Shown in pieces: positions 17,177 to 26,566 of a DNA stretch of 45,166 nucleotides. Below the pieces are notes generated by a model. It saw nothing but the letters and a program-made list of their open reading frames with translations, made no database searches and was not told where the DNA came from. Within the stretch, counting starts at the first letter, position 1. Each line of letters begins with the position of its first letter. The translations under genes were made by a program, and so were the position numbers. The DNA is taken from the NCBI GenBank assembly GCA_021373255.1, contig JAJFTD010000044.1, forward strand, positions 1-45,166, written 5' to 3'. The stretch comes from a bacterium (GTDB taxonomy: Bacteria > Armatimonadota > UBA5829).

Positions 17177-18220
17177 ATGCTAAAGACAGCATTAATTACA
17201 GGTATTACTGGCCAGGACGGTTCCTACCTAGCCGAACTGTTAGTTAAAAAGGGTTATGAAGTTCATGGGCTGATCCGACGCGCCAGCACATTCAACACCG
17301 GTCGCATAGATCACCTCTACAGTGATCCACATGAGAGTGGAGCGTCTGTCAAGTTGCATTACGGCGATCTTTCTGATGGAACTGGGCTTGGACGGATTCT
17401 GGAATTGGTCCAGCCAGATGAAGTTTATAATTTGGGCGCGCAATCACATGTCAGAGTATCTTTCGACGAACCGGAATATACTGCAGACGTAGTTGCAACC
17501 GGTACTCTTCGGTTACTTGAAGCATTCAGACACTATATCGCCTCCTCCGGCAAACAAGCACGCTTCTACCAAGCTGGTTCATCAGAAATGTTTGGAGCGA
17601 CTCCACCGCCTCAGACCGAAAACACACCTTTCCACCCGCGAAGTCCTTATGCAGTCGCCAAGGTTGCAGCACATCACTTTGTAGTCAATTACCGCGAAGC
17701 CTATGGACTGTTTCTCTGCAACGGTATATTGTTTAACCATGAGTCACCCCGCCGCGGCGAAACATTTGTTACACGCAAGATCACACGTGCTGTAGGACGA
17801 ATTAAAATGGGTCTTCAGGACAAGTTGTTTCTTGGAAATCTTGATGCAAAGCGGGACTGGGGATTTGCAGGAGATTATGTAGAAGCAATGTGGCTAATGC
17901 TGCAACAAGATAAGTCTGATAATTATGTAGTCGCAACCGGGGAATCACACTCCGTAAAAGAGTTTTTGGAAAAGGCATTTGAATATGTTGGGCTAGATTG
18001 GCAAAAATACGTTGAGATCGACCAACGTTACTTCCGACCATCAGAGGTTGATTATCTGATGGGAGATTCATCAAAAGCTCACAAACAACTTGGCTGGAAA
18101 CCAAAAGTAAGCTTTGAAGAACTGTTGAAGATGATGGTTGATAATGACCTTGAACTAGCAAAGAGAGAGATAACACTGTTGGATGCAGGACACAAGGTCA
18201 CATGCGGAGGTCGTTGGTGA
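17177..18220 (+). CDS. gmd: GDP-mannose 4,6-dehydratase
   Basis: 347 residues, standard for Gmd. Seen: NADP motif [57 protein letters not shown], the short-chain dehydrogenase pair Y158/K162 in [13 protein letters not shown], and [19 protein letters not shown]. It converts GDP-mannose to GDP-4-keto-6-deoxymannose. ATG 17177 has GGAG 9 bases upstream; the in-frame TTG at 17162 is less likely. The next gene starts in its stop codon. The preceding 16936-17161 gap shows no convincing promoter. Confidence 0.95.
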   Translation: MLKTALITGITGQDGSYLAELLVKKGYEVHGLIRRASTFNTGRIDHLYSDPHESGASVKLHYGDLSDGTGLGRILELVQPDEVYNLGAQSHVRVSFDEPEYTADVVATGTLRLLEAFRHYIASSGKQARFYQAGSSEMFGATPPPQTENTPFHPRSPYAVAKVAAHHFVVNYREAYGLFLCNGILFNHESPRRGETFVTRKITRAVGRIKMGLQDKLFLGNLDAKRDWGFAGDYVEAMWLMLQQDKSDNYVVATGESHSVKEFLEKAFEYVGLDWQKYVEIDQRYFRPSEVDYLMGDSSKAHKQLGWKPKVSFEELLKMMVDNDLELAKREITLLDAGHKVTCGGRW

Positions 18221-19155
18221 TGAACAAAGACAGCCTTATTTATGTTGCGGGCCACAGAGGGCTTGTAGGTTCATCAATCACGAGACGCCTAAATAGTGCA
18301 GGTTATACAAACTTGGTTTTACGAACATCAAGCGAGCTTGACTTACGTGACCAATATGCAACACGCAAATTTTTTGAAGACATAAAGCCCGAATATGTTT
18401 TTCTTGCTGCGGCTAAGGTCGGCGGCATTCTAGCCAACAATACTTATCCATCTGATTTCATTCGAGACAATCTACTCATTCAAACAAACATAATAGATTC
18501 AGCATACTGCAATGGAGCAAAGAAATTATTGTTCTTGGGTTCATCTTGCATCTACCCCAAACTTGCTCCACAACCAATAACAGAAGACTGCCTTATGACC
18601 GGGCCGCTTGAACCGACAAATGATGCTTATGCTATCGCAAAGATAGCTGGAATAAAAATGTGTCAATCATACACAAAGCAATATGGCTTCAATACCATTA
18701 GTCTTATGCCGACCAATCTTTACGGACCTGAAGATAATTTCCATCCCGAGAATTCGCACGTTCTTCCAGCACTGATAAGACGATTTCACGAAGCAAAGAT
18801 AACAAATGCTCCTGAAATAACAATATGGGGAACCGGTAAACCCATGCGTGAATTTCTGCATGTAGATGACATGGCCGACGCTGCTGCATTTTTGATGAAT
18901 AACTATGATTCGCCTGACATCGTAAACGTGGGTACGGGCGATGATTTGAGCATACGCGAACTTGCAGAAATAATAGCAGACGTGGTTGGATTCAAAGGTG
19001 AATTGCGTTTCGATAGTTCCAAACCTGATGGCACACCAAGAAAACTCTTGGATATTTCGAGGATTCTTTCGCTTGGTTGGAAACCTTCTATTGGTTTGGT
19101 CGACGGGATCAAAGCCACCTACCAATGGTATATCGATCAGTATGCAACTTCATAA
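18220..19155 (+). CDS. fcl: GDP-L-fucose synthase
   Basis: 311 residues: [18 protein letters not shown] (Rossmann), [38 protein letters not shown], and Y137/K141 in [16 protein letters not shown]. All are characteristic of the epimerase/reductase that turns GDP-4-keto-6-deoxymannose into GDP-L-fucose with NADPH. It starts at the ATG of a TGATG overlap with gmd, with GGAGGT eight bases upstream; the frame's earlier ATG at 18202 lies inside gmd. The pair gives the island its own GDP-fucose supply. Confidence 0.95.
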   Translation: MNKDSLIYVAGHRGLVGSSITRRLNSAGYTNLVLRTSSELDLRDQYATRKFFEDIKPEYVFLAAAKVGGILANNTYPSDFIRDNLLIQTNIIDSAYCNGAKKLLFLGSSCIYPKLAPQPITEDCLMTGPLEPTNDAYAIAKIAGIKMCQSYTKQYGFNTISLMPTNLYGPEDNFHPENSHVLPALIRRFHEAKITNAPEITIWGTGKPMREFLHVDDMADAAAFLMNNYDSPDIVNVGTGDDLSIRELAEIIADVVGFKGELRFDSSKPDGTPRKLLDISRILSLGWKPSIGLVDGIKATYQWYIDQYATS

Positions 19156-19187
19156 CACAGTGACTTCAGATCGATTCAGAGGAATCC

Positions 19188-20171
19188 ATGAGCAGTAAGA
19201 CTCAAAACAGCCAAAACTCAACAAATGTCTGCTTGGTTATCATCTTCAACCACAGGTACGAAGCCAACCTTGAGAAGCTCGATTTTATATACAAGGACAG
19301 ATTTCCAAACGTACGCTACTTGATGCCGTTTTATGATGGACCAAGAAAAGATGTTATTGGTGTTTTTGAGGATTCAATATTATTCGAAGGACATATAGCT
19401 CAAGCCTGTTCTAGCTTTATAGATAGCCAATTTACTCATTATGTGTTTGCCGCGGATGACCTCATACTGAATCCAACGATTAATGCATCTAATATAATTG
19501 ACTCTCTCTGTCTTGAGCCAGGTGCTGCATACATCAAAAACCTGACTACCTTATCAGACGTGTATCTGTGGTGGATACAAGTACAAAGAATATTTGAATC
19601 ATTTCGGTTCACTCGTTTTAACTACCGAAGCCAACTGCCTCCAGCGGAAGAAGCAGAAAAAAGGCTTAAGCATCATGGCTTAGAGCCTGGCTATTTAACA
19701 TTTAATAATCTACGACATTGGGACGGAAATTTTAGAATTACGGACTTCTGTGGTTATAGAAATTTTGCGAGAAAAGCTATACATTACCGCAAACCAAGAC
19801 CACTTCCCTATCCGATGGCTGCAGGATATTCGGATTTCTTCATCGTTCCCGCCAATATCATTAGCGAATTTTGCAGGCTATGTGGGGTATTTGCAGCTAT
19901 GAATCTATGGGTAGAGGTAGCTATTCCCACTGCTCTTGTTCTATGTTGCAATTCGATAAAAACTGAATTTGTAATAGGCGAGAATTGGGTCACAGGCTCA
20001 CATTACTCAAAACCTGGCTGCTGGAAGGGAACTGAATTATGGGAATGGACCGAAGCGACTGTGCAGAGTATAGAGACAAATAACGACCTATATCTAAACC
20101 AACTGAACAACAGCTTTGGAGACAAAGAGCTGTATATTCACCCAATTAAGTTGTCGAAGTGGAGAATGTGA
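19188..20171 (+). CDS. Hypothetical protein, possible nucleotide-sugar transferase
   Basis: 327 residues, not recognised. No signal peptide or membrane segment. A strand followed by acidic residues (FTHYVFAADDLILNP, about 85-95) resembles the DXD region of GT-A glycosyltransferases, and the N-terminal CLVIIFNHRYEANLEKLDFIYK looks like a first Rossmann strand-helix. Aromatic, tryptophan-rich stretches follow (VYLWWIQVQRIFESF, WDGNFRITDF). It lies 32 bases after fcl and only three bases before a STELLO-like gene, so probably acts with it in polymer assembly. Confidence 0.5.
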   Translation: MSSKTQNSQNSTNVCLVIIFNHRYEANLEKLDFIYKDRFPNVRYLMPFYDGPRKDVIGVFEDSILFEGHIAQACSSFIDSQFTHYVFAADDLILNPTINASNIIDSLCLEPGAAYIKNLTTLSDVYLWWIQVQRIFESFRFTRFNYRSQLPPAEEAEKRLKHHGLEPGYLTFNNLRHWDGNFRITDFCGYRNFARKAIHYRKPRPLPYPMAAGYSDFFIVPANIISEFCRLCGVFAAMNLWVEVAIPTALVLCCNSIKTEFVIGENWVTGSHYSKPGCWKGTELWEWTEATVQSIETNNDLYLNQLNNSFGDKELYIHPIKLSKWRM

Positions 20172-20174
20172 CCA

Positions 20175-21170
20175 GTGACTAAGAAATTCATCATTATAAC
20201 CAGCATTTTTAGCCCCACTGAAGCCGTTAAAGCTTTCGCAGCGCTCGATGAATATAAGCTAATCGTTGTCGGTGACAACAAAACGCCTAAAGACTGGCAT
20301 GAAGACAATGTTATCTTTTATCCAATTGAAGATCAGCTTAATGAGGGCGGTTCTTTTGCTCGGTTGCTTCCAGAAAATCATTACACAAGAAAAATGCTCG
20401 GTTACCTTAAAGCGGCAAAGATGGGTGCTAATATCATTATTGATACAGATGATGATAACATACCTAAAACATATTGGTCATTTCCAAGCTTTGAAGGGCG
20501 ATTTCAAGTGTCTGAGCCAAATATGGGCTTTGTAAATACTTACAGTTACTTCACTGACATGCACATATGGCCGCGTGGTTTACCGCTTAGTCAGATCAAG
20601 GCAGGAGCTGGCAGTATCGGAGAAGCACAATTGTCAGAATCAGAAACATGTATTGGTGTCTGGCAAGGGCTTGCTGATGAAGACCCTGATGTCGACGCCA
20701 TATATAGGCTTACAAACAATGCCCCGTGCTTCTTCAGCGAGCGTGATCCGATAGTATTGAAAAAAGGAACAGTATGCCCATTCAATTCACAGAACACAGC
20801 ATTCCGCAAAGAACTATTCGCCCTACTCTACCTTCCTGCGTTCGTGACATTCAGATTCACAGATATCTTACGTGGTCTAGTAGCACAACCCATAATGTGG
20901 CTTTACGATTATTATCTCGGCTTCACGAAAGCGACAGTAATCCAGAAAAGGAACGAGCACGACTACACAAAAGATTTTGAATCAGAGATACCTTGCTATC
21001 TCCAATCAAGCAAGATATTAGAAATAGTGTCTGAATGCCTAGACGCATCAAAAAATATATCAGATAATTTGTGTGCAGCTTATGCTGGGCTAGCCAAACA
21101 TAATATTGTTTGTGATAGAGAGGTAGAATGCGTAAAGGCTTGGTGCAGTGAACTCGCTAGCCAGATATAA
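20175..21170 (+). CDS. STELLO/DUF288-like putative glycosyltransferase
   Basis: 331 residues from a GTG start. The opening KKFIIITSIFSPTEAVKAFAAL, YKLIVVGDNKTPKDW, and especially GYLKAAKMGANIIIDTDDDNIPK followed by NTYSYFTDMHIWPRGLPL match what I know of STELLO (DUF288) proteins, relatives of reversibly glycosylated polypeptides. The acidic T-D-D-D-N would bind the metal-nucleotide. Another recognisable block is FNSQNTAFRKELFALLYLP with RFTDILRGLV. Substrate unknown. It ends three bases from the stop of the convergent O-antigen-ligase-type gene. Confidence 0.65.
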   Translation: MTKKFIIITSIFSPTEAVKAFAALDEYKLIVVGDNKTPKDWHEDNVIFYPIEDQLNEGGSFARLLPENHYTRKMLGYLKAAKMGANIIIDTDDDNIPKTYWSFPSFEGRFQVSEPNMGFVNTYSYFTDMHIWPRGLPLSQIKAGAGSIGEAQLSESETCIGVWQGLADEDPDVDAIYRLTNNAPCFFSERDPIVLKKGTVCPFNSQNTAFRKELFALLYLPAFVTFRFTDILRGLVAQPIMWLYDYYLGFTKATVIQKRNEHDYTKDFESEIPCYLQSSKILEIVSECLDASKNISDNLCAAYAGLAKHNIVCDREVECVKAWCSELASQI

Positions 21171-21173
21171 CCC

Positions 21174-22724
21174 CTAAACATCATTACTATCAACATTAAC
21201 TATTAGCTTATTTGCTGCAGCCATTTCTCCTAATCGCACGACTGCAGCAAATAAAACGAAGATTATGGCATACATGTATAGCCAGTTCTGGAACTCATCG
21301 GTTATCATCGTAAGCAACACCCCGAATACAAATGCAATCACGAGTGCTGCAAATTCTGCGCCAAATACACCTGCTTTATCGAGTTTACTACGCACGCGAA
21401 AAGCAGTAATTATGAAAGTTATGTAGCAGCCGAAATAAAGCAAGAAACCTACTATTCCTTGCTCTGCTAACACCAGCAAGTATTCATTATGTGGGCGAGA
21501 CCAGTATGTTGCGACTCCAAAAGCAGATCCCCGATGTAAATGCTTTATACTCGAAACATAATCTGGCACAGATTCCTGATATCTACGAAGGCCTATTCCA
21601 AACACAGGATGAGCTTTAAACATGTTCATACTTGTAGCATTAAACGCTAATCTGGAAGAAGATGAGCTCTCCAATCTACCTTCGAGAACCTTATCAGACA
21701 CCCATACCGATAGTAAAATCGTTACTACAACGACAATAGCAGCTGTGAACACAAAGTAGCGTTTAAAACTCAATCTGACAAGAAGCAACATAAGTAACAA
21801 CGCAAATGCGAATGCCAAATACGGTGCGCGTGAATAACCGTAATACAGACCGAGCAACAAAATAGGAAGCAGTGAGTAGTGGAGTACTTTAGAGGTTATC
21901 TTACGCGTCCATCCTGCTCGGTGCATAGTTATAAGTATTGCAAGAATTATAGCATTGCCATATAGATAGTAATGCCCTGCAGGGCCTAACGAACGGTGCC
22001 CTGATCCCATAGATTCACCTTGGGCTTGTACATCAAATCCAACTAACGGACTCAACCAAGAGTGTCCGCTCTGTTGTTCATAAATTCCCAACAGTGTCCA
22101 GCTTAACCCGACAAGCAGCATAGCCAACAATATCCAGCCAATATGCTCTTTCTTAACAATAGCCGACTTAGCAACGAAATACACCACAAGTGGTGTGAGT
22201 ATGATCTGCGAAAGGTAAGCTGGAGTTGCAATAGCACTGGCATTCCGCAACACCATCGAATATACAAACGATGCTATCAAAAGCCATTCTGGCAATATCA
22301 ACTTTGGTAGTCGCGTTCGATGAGCTAAAGCGCGAAACAAGATTGCCGTAACTAATAGGCCTAGCAGAAGCATGTCAAAGCCTATGCGAATCGGTAGAAA
22401 TGTACGTATGAAGTATTTTGCAAAAGGAGAGAAGAAAAGCCAGAAAATAAATCCCCAAGTGGGAGACACAATTATCAGCATCATAGCAATTACAATTGAT
22501 ATGATGATAAAAATGTTAATAAACATAGCTGCATTGATAGCATTTGCCAATTGTAACTCTATACCGACAAATAACGCTAGACCCGCAACTATTAGAAGTA
22601 TCCGCACAAGTCTTCTATATAAGGCGGCAAGAAATGATCGTAATGCCCCCATTCTAACAAGCATTCCTTGAGTATATTGCAAGAATTTCTGTGTTGTAGC
22701 TTTTGATCGTGTTATTGGTCTCAT
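21174..22724 (-). CDS. O-antigen ligase/polymerase-type membrane protein (Wzy_C/WaaL family)
   Basis: 516 residues with roughly 11-12 hydrophobic helices. A large periplasmic loop near residues 345-430 carries the family block SSSSSRLAFNATSMNMFKAHPVFGIGLRRYQ and, downstream, RPHNEYLLVLAEQGIVGFLLYF; this R-x-H-N-E motif is typical of O-antigen ligases and of Wzy-type polymerases. It may polymerise repeat units or join the chain to a lipid or protein acceptor. It is alone on the minus strand between plus-strand genes. The start chosen is the first ATG of the frame; the basic N-terminus fits the cytoplasmic side. Confidence 0.87.
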   Translation of the reverse strand: MRPITRSKATTQKFLQYTQGMLVRMGALRSFLAALYRRLVRILLIVAGLALFVGIELQLANAINAAMFINIFIIISIVIAMMLIIVSPTWGFIFWLFFSPFAKYFIRTFLPIRIGFDMLLLGLLVTAILFRALAHRTRLPKLILPEWLLIASFVYSMVLRNASAIATPAYLSQIILTPLVVYFVAKSAIVKKEHIGWILLAMLLVGLSWTLLGIYEQQSGHSWLSPLVGFDVQAQGESMGSGHRSLGPAGHYYLYGNAIILAILITMHRAGWTRKITSKVLHYSLLPILLLGLYYGYSRAPYLAFAFALLLMLLLVRLSFKRYFVFTAAIVVVVTILLSVWVSDKVLEGRLESSSSSRLAFNATSMNMFKAHPVFGIGLRRYQESVPDYVSSIKHLHRGSAFGVATYWSRPHNEYLLVLAEQGIVGFLLYFGCYITFIITAFRVRSKLDKAGVFGAEFAALVIAFVFGVLLTMITDEFQNWLYMYAIIFVLFAAVVRLGEMAAANKLIVNVDSNDV

Positions 22725-23132
22725 TAGATAAACCTGTTACCGGTATTGTATAGTAAGTAAATAGCCTGCATAATCAAATAGATCGCATAAGCAATGGCAG
22801 AACTTACGCGTTAAGCGCCAGGCAGTAGTTGATAAAGAAATTGCTATGCCACTTAGTTGTATTCATTTTGCATCTTGTTGCTAATGTCCTTCAAAGACTC
22901 CTGTTTCAAGCTATCTGCCCTAGTTATATATCTTCTGCCATATAATACTAGCCTTGTAGACAACAGCCTCGTTTGGAATGACTATACTATAATATGAATA
23001 TGTCTTTGCAGCAAAGTTAGTTTCTAGAGTAACAGTTGTTACTCAGCCACACGTAAAGGCTGTATTGACCCTGCCACTAATTGATGGTATAAGTTACTTG
23101 AGACTATACATTATACAGGAGATATCTAGACT
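22725..23132. other. 408-base divergent gap
   Basis: No gene is apparent. It holds a good plus-strand promoter near its right end (23065-23093) for the following glycosyltransferase. Two further TATAAT boxes at 22941-22946 and 22988-22993 lack partners at the usual spacing. Confidence 0.5.
23065..23093 (+). promoter_or_regulatory. Sigma-70-type promoter
   Basis: TTGACC (23065-23070) and TATAAG (23088-23093), each five of six to consensus, are separated by exactly 17 bases. Transcription would start near 23100, leaving a leader of about 33 bases with AGGAG before the TTG start at 23133. Confidence 0.65.
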
Positions 23133-24032
23133 TTGAGCATCCCCTATACAAGCCCAAAGATAACAATAGGCATTCCTTTCTACAATTGTGAAGAAACTCT
23201 AGCTGATACAGTGCGCTCAGTATTCGCCCAGTCATTCCAGGATTGGGAACTAATCTTGCTCGATGACGGTTCCACAGATAACTCATTGGCTATAGCTAAA
23301 TCTATTAATGACGAACGCGTCCGAGTTATCAGCGACGGCATAAACAAGGGCATCGGCGCCAGACGTCACCAAATTGTCGAACTGGCTTCCGCAGACTTCC
23401 TTGCATGGCAAGATGCAGATGACTTGATGCATCCCGAACGATTAACTATACAATATGATTATCTACAGAAATATTCTAATATTGGCTTAGTAGATGCTTG
23501 GAGTTACCTCATAGACACCGCAAATAATATCGTAGGCATTAGCCGCCTGAAACCGCTCGATCTGCACTATGAAGACCTAATCAGAGGTCCAGTATTAACC
23601 AATGGTACATCGCTCGGACGGATAGAATTATACCGCAACAATCAATTTGACCCCAGCTTCAATCTAGTAGAAGATTGGGATGTCTGGGTACGCGCTTTTA
23701 AAAGCTATCAGTTCGGACGTATTCCGCAACCGTTGTACTTCCGTAGATATGTTAGTTCAGACGGTCGACTTTTCGAACTGAAACAATGGCGGCATCTTCC
23801 TTATGCACGAAGAATCATGCTGACTTACGGTCCAAAAATGATTGGTTGGAAGCGGACTCTATCTGCGCTTGCAGATTATCACATCCGCTTAATTGCACGA
23901 ACTCTCTTGTCTATTGCCGGACTAGAGCGACTCCGACCAGGATCACACGGGAGAATGATCTCTGAAGACGAAAAGATTGTTGCAACCACAGCAGTCAACC
24001 AAATAATAAATACCACTGTGCTTGGGTTCTAG
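23133..24032 (+). CDS. Family 2 glycosyltransferase
   Basis: 299 residues: ITIGIPFYNCEETLADTVRSVFAQSFQDWELILLDDGSTDNSLAIA, NKGIGARRHQIVELASADFLAWQDADDLMHPERL, with the DXD-type D-A-D-D near 93-96, and LVEDWDVWVRAFKSYQFGRI containing the E-D-W-D catalytic-side motif. A textbook GT2 enzyme. TTG start with AGGAG about 11 bases upstream. It has its own promoter and is flanked by minus-strand genes on both sides. Donor unknown. Confidence 0.9.
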   Translation: MSIPYTSPKITIGIPFYNCEETLADTVRSVFAQSFQDWELILLDDGSTDNSLAIAKSINDERVRVISDGINKGIGARRHQIVELASADFLAWQDADDLMHPERLTIQYDYLQKYSNIGLVDAWSYLIDTANNIVGISRLKPLDLHYEDLIRGPVLTNGTSLGRIELYRNNQFDPSFNLVEDWDVWVRAFKSYQFGRIPQPLYFRRYVSSDGRLFELKQWRHLPYARRIMLTYGPKMIGWKRTLSALADYHIRLIARTLLSIAGLERLRPGSHGRMISEDEKIVATTAVNQIINTTVLGF

Positions 24033-24111
24033 TATTTGTTGTATTTTTACATGCGTAAAAATATCTTATTAGATACCATGCCAATTGCGTTCTGTCGCAG
24101 GATTTTACCTA

Positions 24112-25155
24112 TTAGTGTGATGGCATAAGGACTGACTTGACTGCATTTACCGCTACATCAATGTCTTCACGATCTACATCAAGATGTGTTACAGCACGTA
24201 CAGTAGTTCCGCGATACGAACTCATTCGCACTCCAAATTCCATAAGTCTGCTCATAAACTCATCAGGCAATAAGCCTGTATTAGCTATATCATAAACCAC
24301 TATGTTCGTCTGAACGTGCGATGGATCAATTCGAATAGCTGGTATCTCAGACAAGCCACAAGCAAGCCTACTTGCATTCGCGTGATCTTCGCATAACCTA
24401 TCGATATTATGTGTAAGTGCGTAAATCCCGGCTGCAGCAATTATCCCAGCCTGACGCATTGCACCACCGAAAGCTCTTCTCCATCTTAGAGCCTCGGTAA
24501 TAAACTCCTTGCTGCCAGCCAGCACAGAACCCACTGGAGCTCCTAATCCTTTAGTCAGAGCAATCATGCAAGAGTCGAATGAGGAGCAATAATCACGTGG
24601 ATTAACCCCAGTTGCCATGCAGGCATTAAATAAACGTGATCCATCTAAATGCAAAGCGATACCATTTCGCTTTGCCTCCTCGCAAACCGTCTTAAGTTGA
24701 TCTAACGGCCAGATAGTGCCACCACAAAGATTATGTGTGTTTTCAATAAAAACAACCCTACTGCGAGGATATAGAACATCATTAGGTCTAATCGCAGCCC
24801 TAAGAGTCTCTGCAGTAAATGTACCTCGATCGCCTTTAACAGGATATATCATCAATTGGCAAAGAGAGGCAATAGCGCCGCCTTCAAGATGGGCTGGATG
24901 TGATTCCTCATGCATAATCACCTCGTCACTTGGTTTGGTATGCACTCGGAAAGCAATCTGGTTACACATTGTACCTGAAGGTAAATATACCGCAGCTTCT
25001 TTGCCTAACAAATCTGCGACCATTTCCTCCAACTTGTTAACTGTGGGATCCTCACCTTTCTGGAGATCTCCCACTGGAGCCGAAGCCATAAATCTCCTCA
25101 TCTCCTGAGAAGGCTGAGTCACTGTATCAGTAGAAAGATCAATTAGCTTTGCCAT
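24112..25155 (-). CDS. Low-specificity L-threonine aldolase-like PLP enzyme
   Basis: 347 residues of fold-type I PLP enzyme. LIDLSTDTVTQPSQEMRRFM, GDLQKGEDPTVNKLEE, LPSGTMCNQIAFRVHT, HLEGGAIASL, ENTHNLCGGTIWPLDQL, LHLDGSRLFNA (D171 for the PLP ring) and ALTKGLGAPVGSVL (K202 Schiff base) all match threonine aldolases, which cleave threonine or allo-threonine to glycine and acetaldehyde. ATG 25155 is preferred over 25164 because AGGAG stands 9 bases before it. Lying 35 bases after an adenylating enzyme and inside a polysaccharide locus, it may instead act on an amino-acid or amino-sugar substituent; sequence alone cannot show that. Confidence 0.85.
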   Translation of the reverse strand: MAKLIDLSTDTVTQPSQEMRRFMASAPVGDLQKGEDPTVNKLEEMVADLLGKEAAVYLPSGTMCNQIAFRVHTKPSDEVIMHEESHPAHLEGGAIASLCQLMIYPVKGDRGTFTAETLRAAIRPNDVLYPRSRVVFIENTHNLCGGTIWPLDQLKTVCEEAKRNGIALHLDGSRLFNACMATGVNPRDYCSSFDSCMIALTKGLGAPVGSVLAGSKEFITEALRWRRAFGGAMRQAGIIAAAGIYALTHNIDRLCEDHANASRLACGLSEIPAIRIDPSHVQTNIVVYDIANTGLLPDEFMSRLMEFGVRMSSYRGTTVRAVTHLDVDREDIDVAVNAVKSVLMPSH

Positions 25156-25189
25156 CGCCCGCATCTCCTGCCATCATACTGTAATTTTA

Positions 25190-26566
25190 TTACCGGTCTG
25201 AACCACTCAATCCAGCAGCCTTAAGTCCACACGTAGATATAAATAACCGCCGTTTACCAGCAGCCGTAACCGGAATGCTCTTAACGATGTTCATCTCCAC
25301 TTTTACATCAGGCCCGACATATTCTAGAGTCTTCTGGAGCACTTCATCTTTCACCGTATTGAAACCAGAGCCAGGAACAACAGAAATTGAAAACAAATTC
25401 GGTCTCTCTTGTATAACTTGAAAACCAGTAACCGCAGGAGCAAGTTTCATAAACATTCCAGTAAAGAAGTGCACTACGATCACTTTCCCAGAAGGAGTTA
25501 TTCCAACATCTGTAAGTCTGCCAGAGAGATTTGACAGCATTGGCAAACCGCGTCCGCATAAACAGGCTTCTTGTGACACACTAGCCATGTCTTGAATGTT
25601 ATATCGAATAAACGGCATTGAGTAGTGGTTGAGATCAGTCAGAACCAACTGGCCTAAAACCCCAGGAGCGCATCGATTACCATTGGCGTCTACTACCTCG
25701 GCTATAACGCTCTCGGCATTAACATGGAATCCACTGTGCTCGCACTCATTGGCAATCTCCATGCCTTCTCCACCATAGCCATTGAACACTTTGCAATGAA
25801 AAGCAGACTCTATCGATTCTCTCTGAAAGTCGAATAATGTCTCGCCGGTCGAGCAGATTGCTTTGAGCCGCACATCGAGACCGCGCTTGATGATGATTTG
25901 TGCCACGTAATAGAGCGACGAAGCATAGCCTCTCAGCATCACAGGATTGAATTCTAATAATCTATCTACACAAGCGTGAGCATTGTTATTATATAGCTCA
26001 AATGCTGGTATGCTCATTACTCCTGAGAATCGATCTTCGATAAATGCTCCTAGCCGACTGTTCTTGAATGCCCGCAAAGGAGAGCCAAGCATTGTCGCAT
26101 AACGATCGCCAATATCCCATCCGCTCCAAGTCCAAAAGCGGAACAACCCAGCCCATTTACGTGCCTTTTCGTCTTGGCTCATATAATACTTGAATGGTTC
26201 TCCGGTTGAGCCACTGCTGCTCATAATAACAAGCTTGTTCGCATCGTATTTGGAAGACAACATTTTTTCGGGAAACGCTGCCCTTATAGCATTTTTTGTC
26301 AGTATAGGTAACTTGACTAAGTCATCTATCGTGCGAATGTCCTGTGGCTCTAGACCTCGCTCGTCCATTAATTGCCTATAGAACGGTACCGTCTCGTATG
26401 AGTGTTGGATAAGATTAGCAAGTTTGTTGTTTTGCAACTCGCGAATCTGTTCTGCAGTCAGCCACTGTGATTCATTCAGTTCCTCTAGATATTTTCGCAA
26501 GGGCCAGTTCTTAAGGTGCTCTGCTACAGGATATGCTATATGTTTGATGACAAACTTACTAAGCAT
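25190..26566 (-). CDS. CapK/phenylacetate-CoA-ligase-like adenylate-forming enzyme
   Basis: About 459 residues from ATG 26566 (26572 is an alternative). The ATP-binding loop MSSSGSTGEPFKYYMS, GYASSLYYVAQIIIKRGL, CSTGETLFDFQRESIESAF, NGYGGEGMEIANEC and PFIRYNIQDMA form the adenylate-forming pattern of the CapK/PaaK group. CapK-type proteins occur in capsule loci and are thought to activate an acyl or amino-acid group. It overlaps the end of the upstream GT4 gene by 8 bases, so translation is coupled, and it is followed by the threonine-aldolase-like gene. The acid it activates is unknown. Confidence 0.8.
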   Translation of the reverse strand: MLSKFVIKHIAYPVAEHLKNWPLRKYLEELNESQWLTAEQIRELQNNKLANLIQHSYETVPFYRQLMDERGLEPQDIRTIDDLVKLPILTKNAIRAAFPEKMLSSKYDANKLVIMSSSGSTGEPFKYYMSQDEKARKWAGLFRFWTWSGWDIGDRYATMLGSPLRAFKNSRLGAFIEDRFSGVMSIPAFELYNNNAHACVDRLLEFNPVMLRGYASSLYYVAQIIIKRGLDVRLKAICSTGETLFDFQRESIESAFHCKVFNGYGGEGMEIANECEHSGFHVNAESVIAEVVDANGNRCAPGVLGQLVLTDLNHYSMPFIRYNIQDMASVSQEACLCGRGLPMLSNLSGRLTDVGITPSGKVIVVHFFTGMFMKLAPAVTGFQVIQERPNLFSISVVPGSGFNTVKDEVLQKTLEYVGPDVKVEMNIVKSIPVTAAGKRRLFISTCGLKAAGLSGSDR

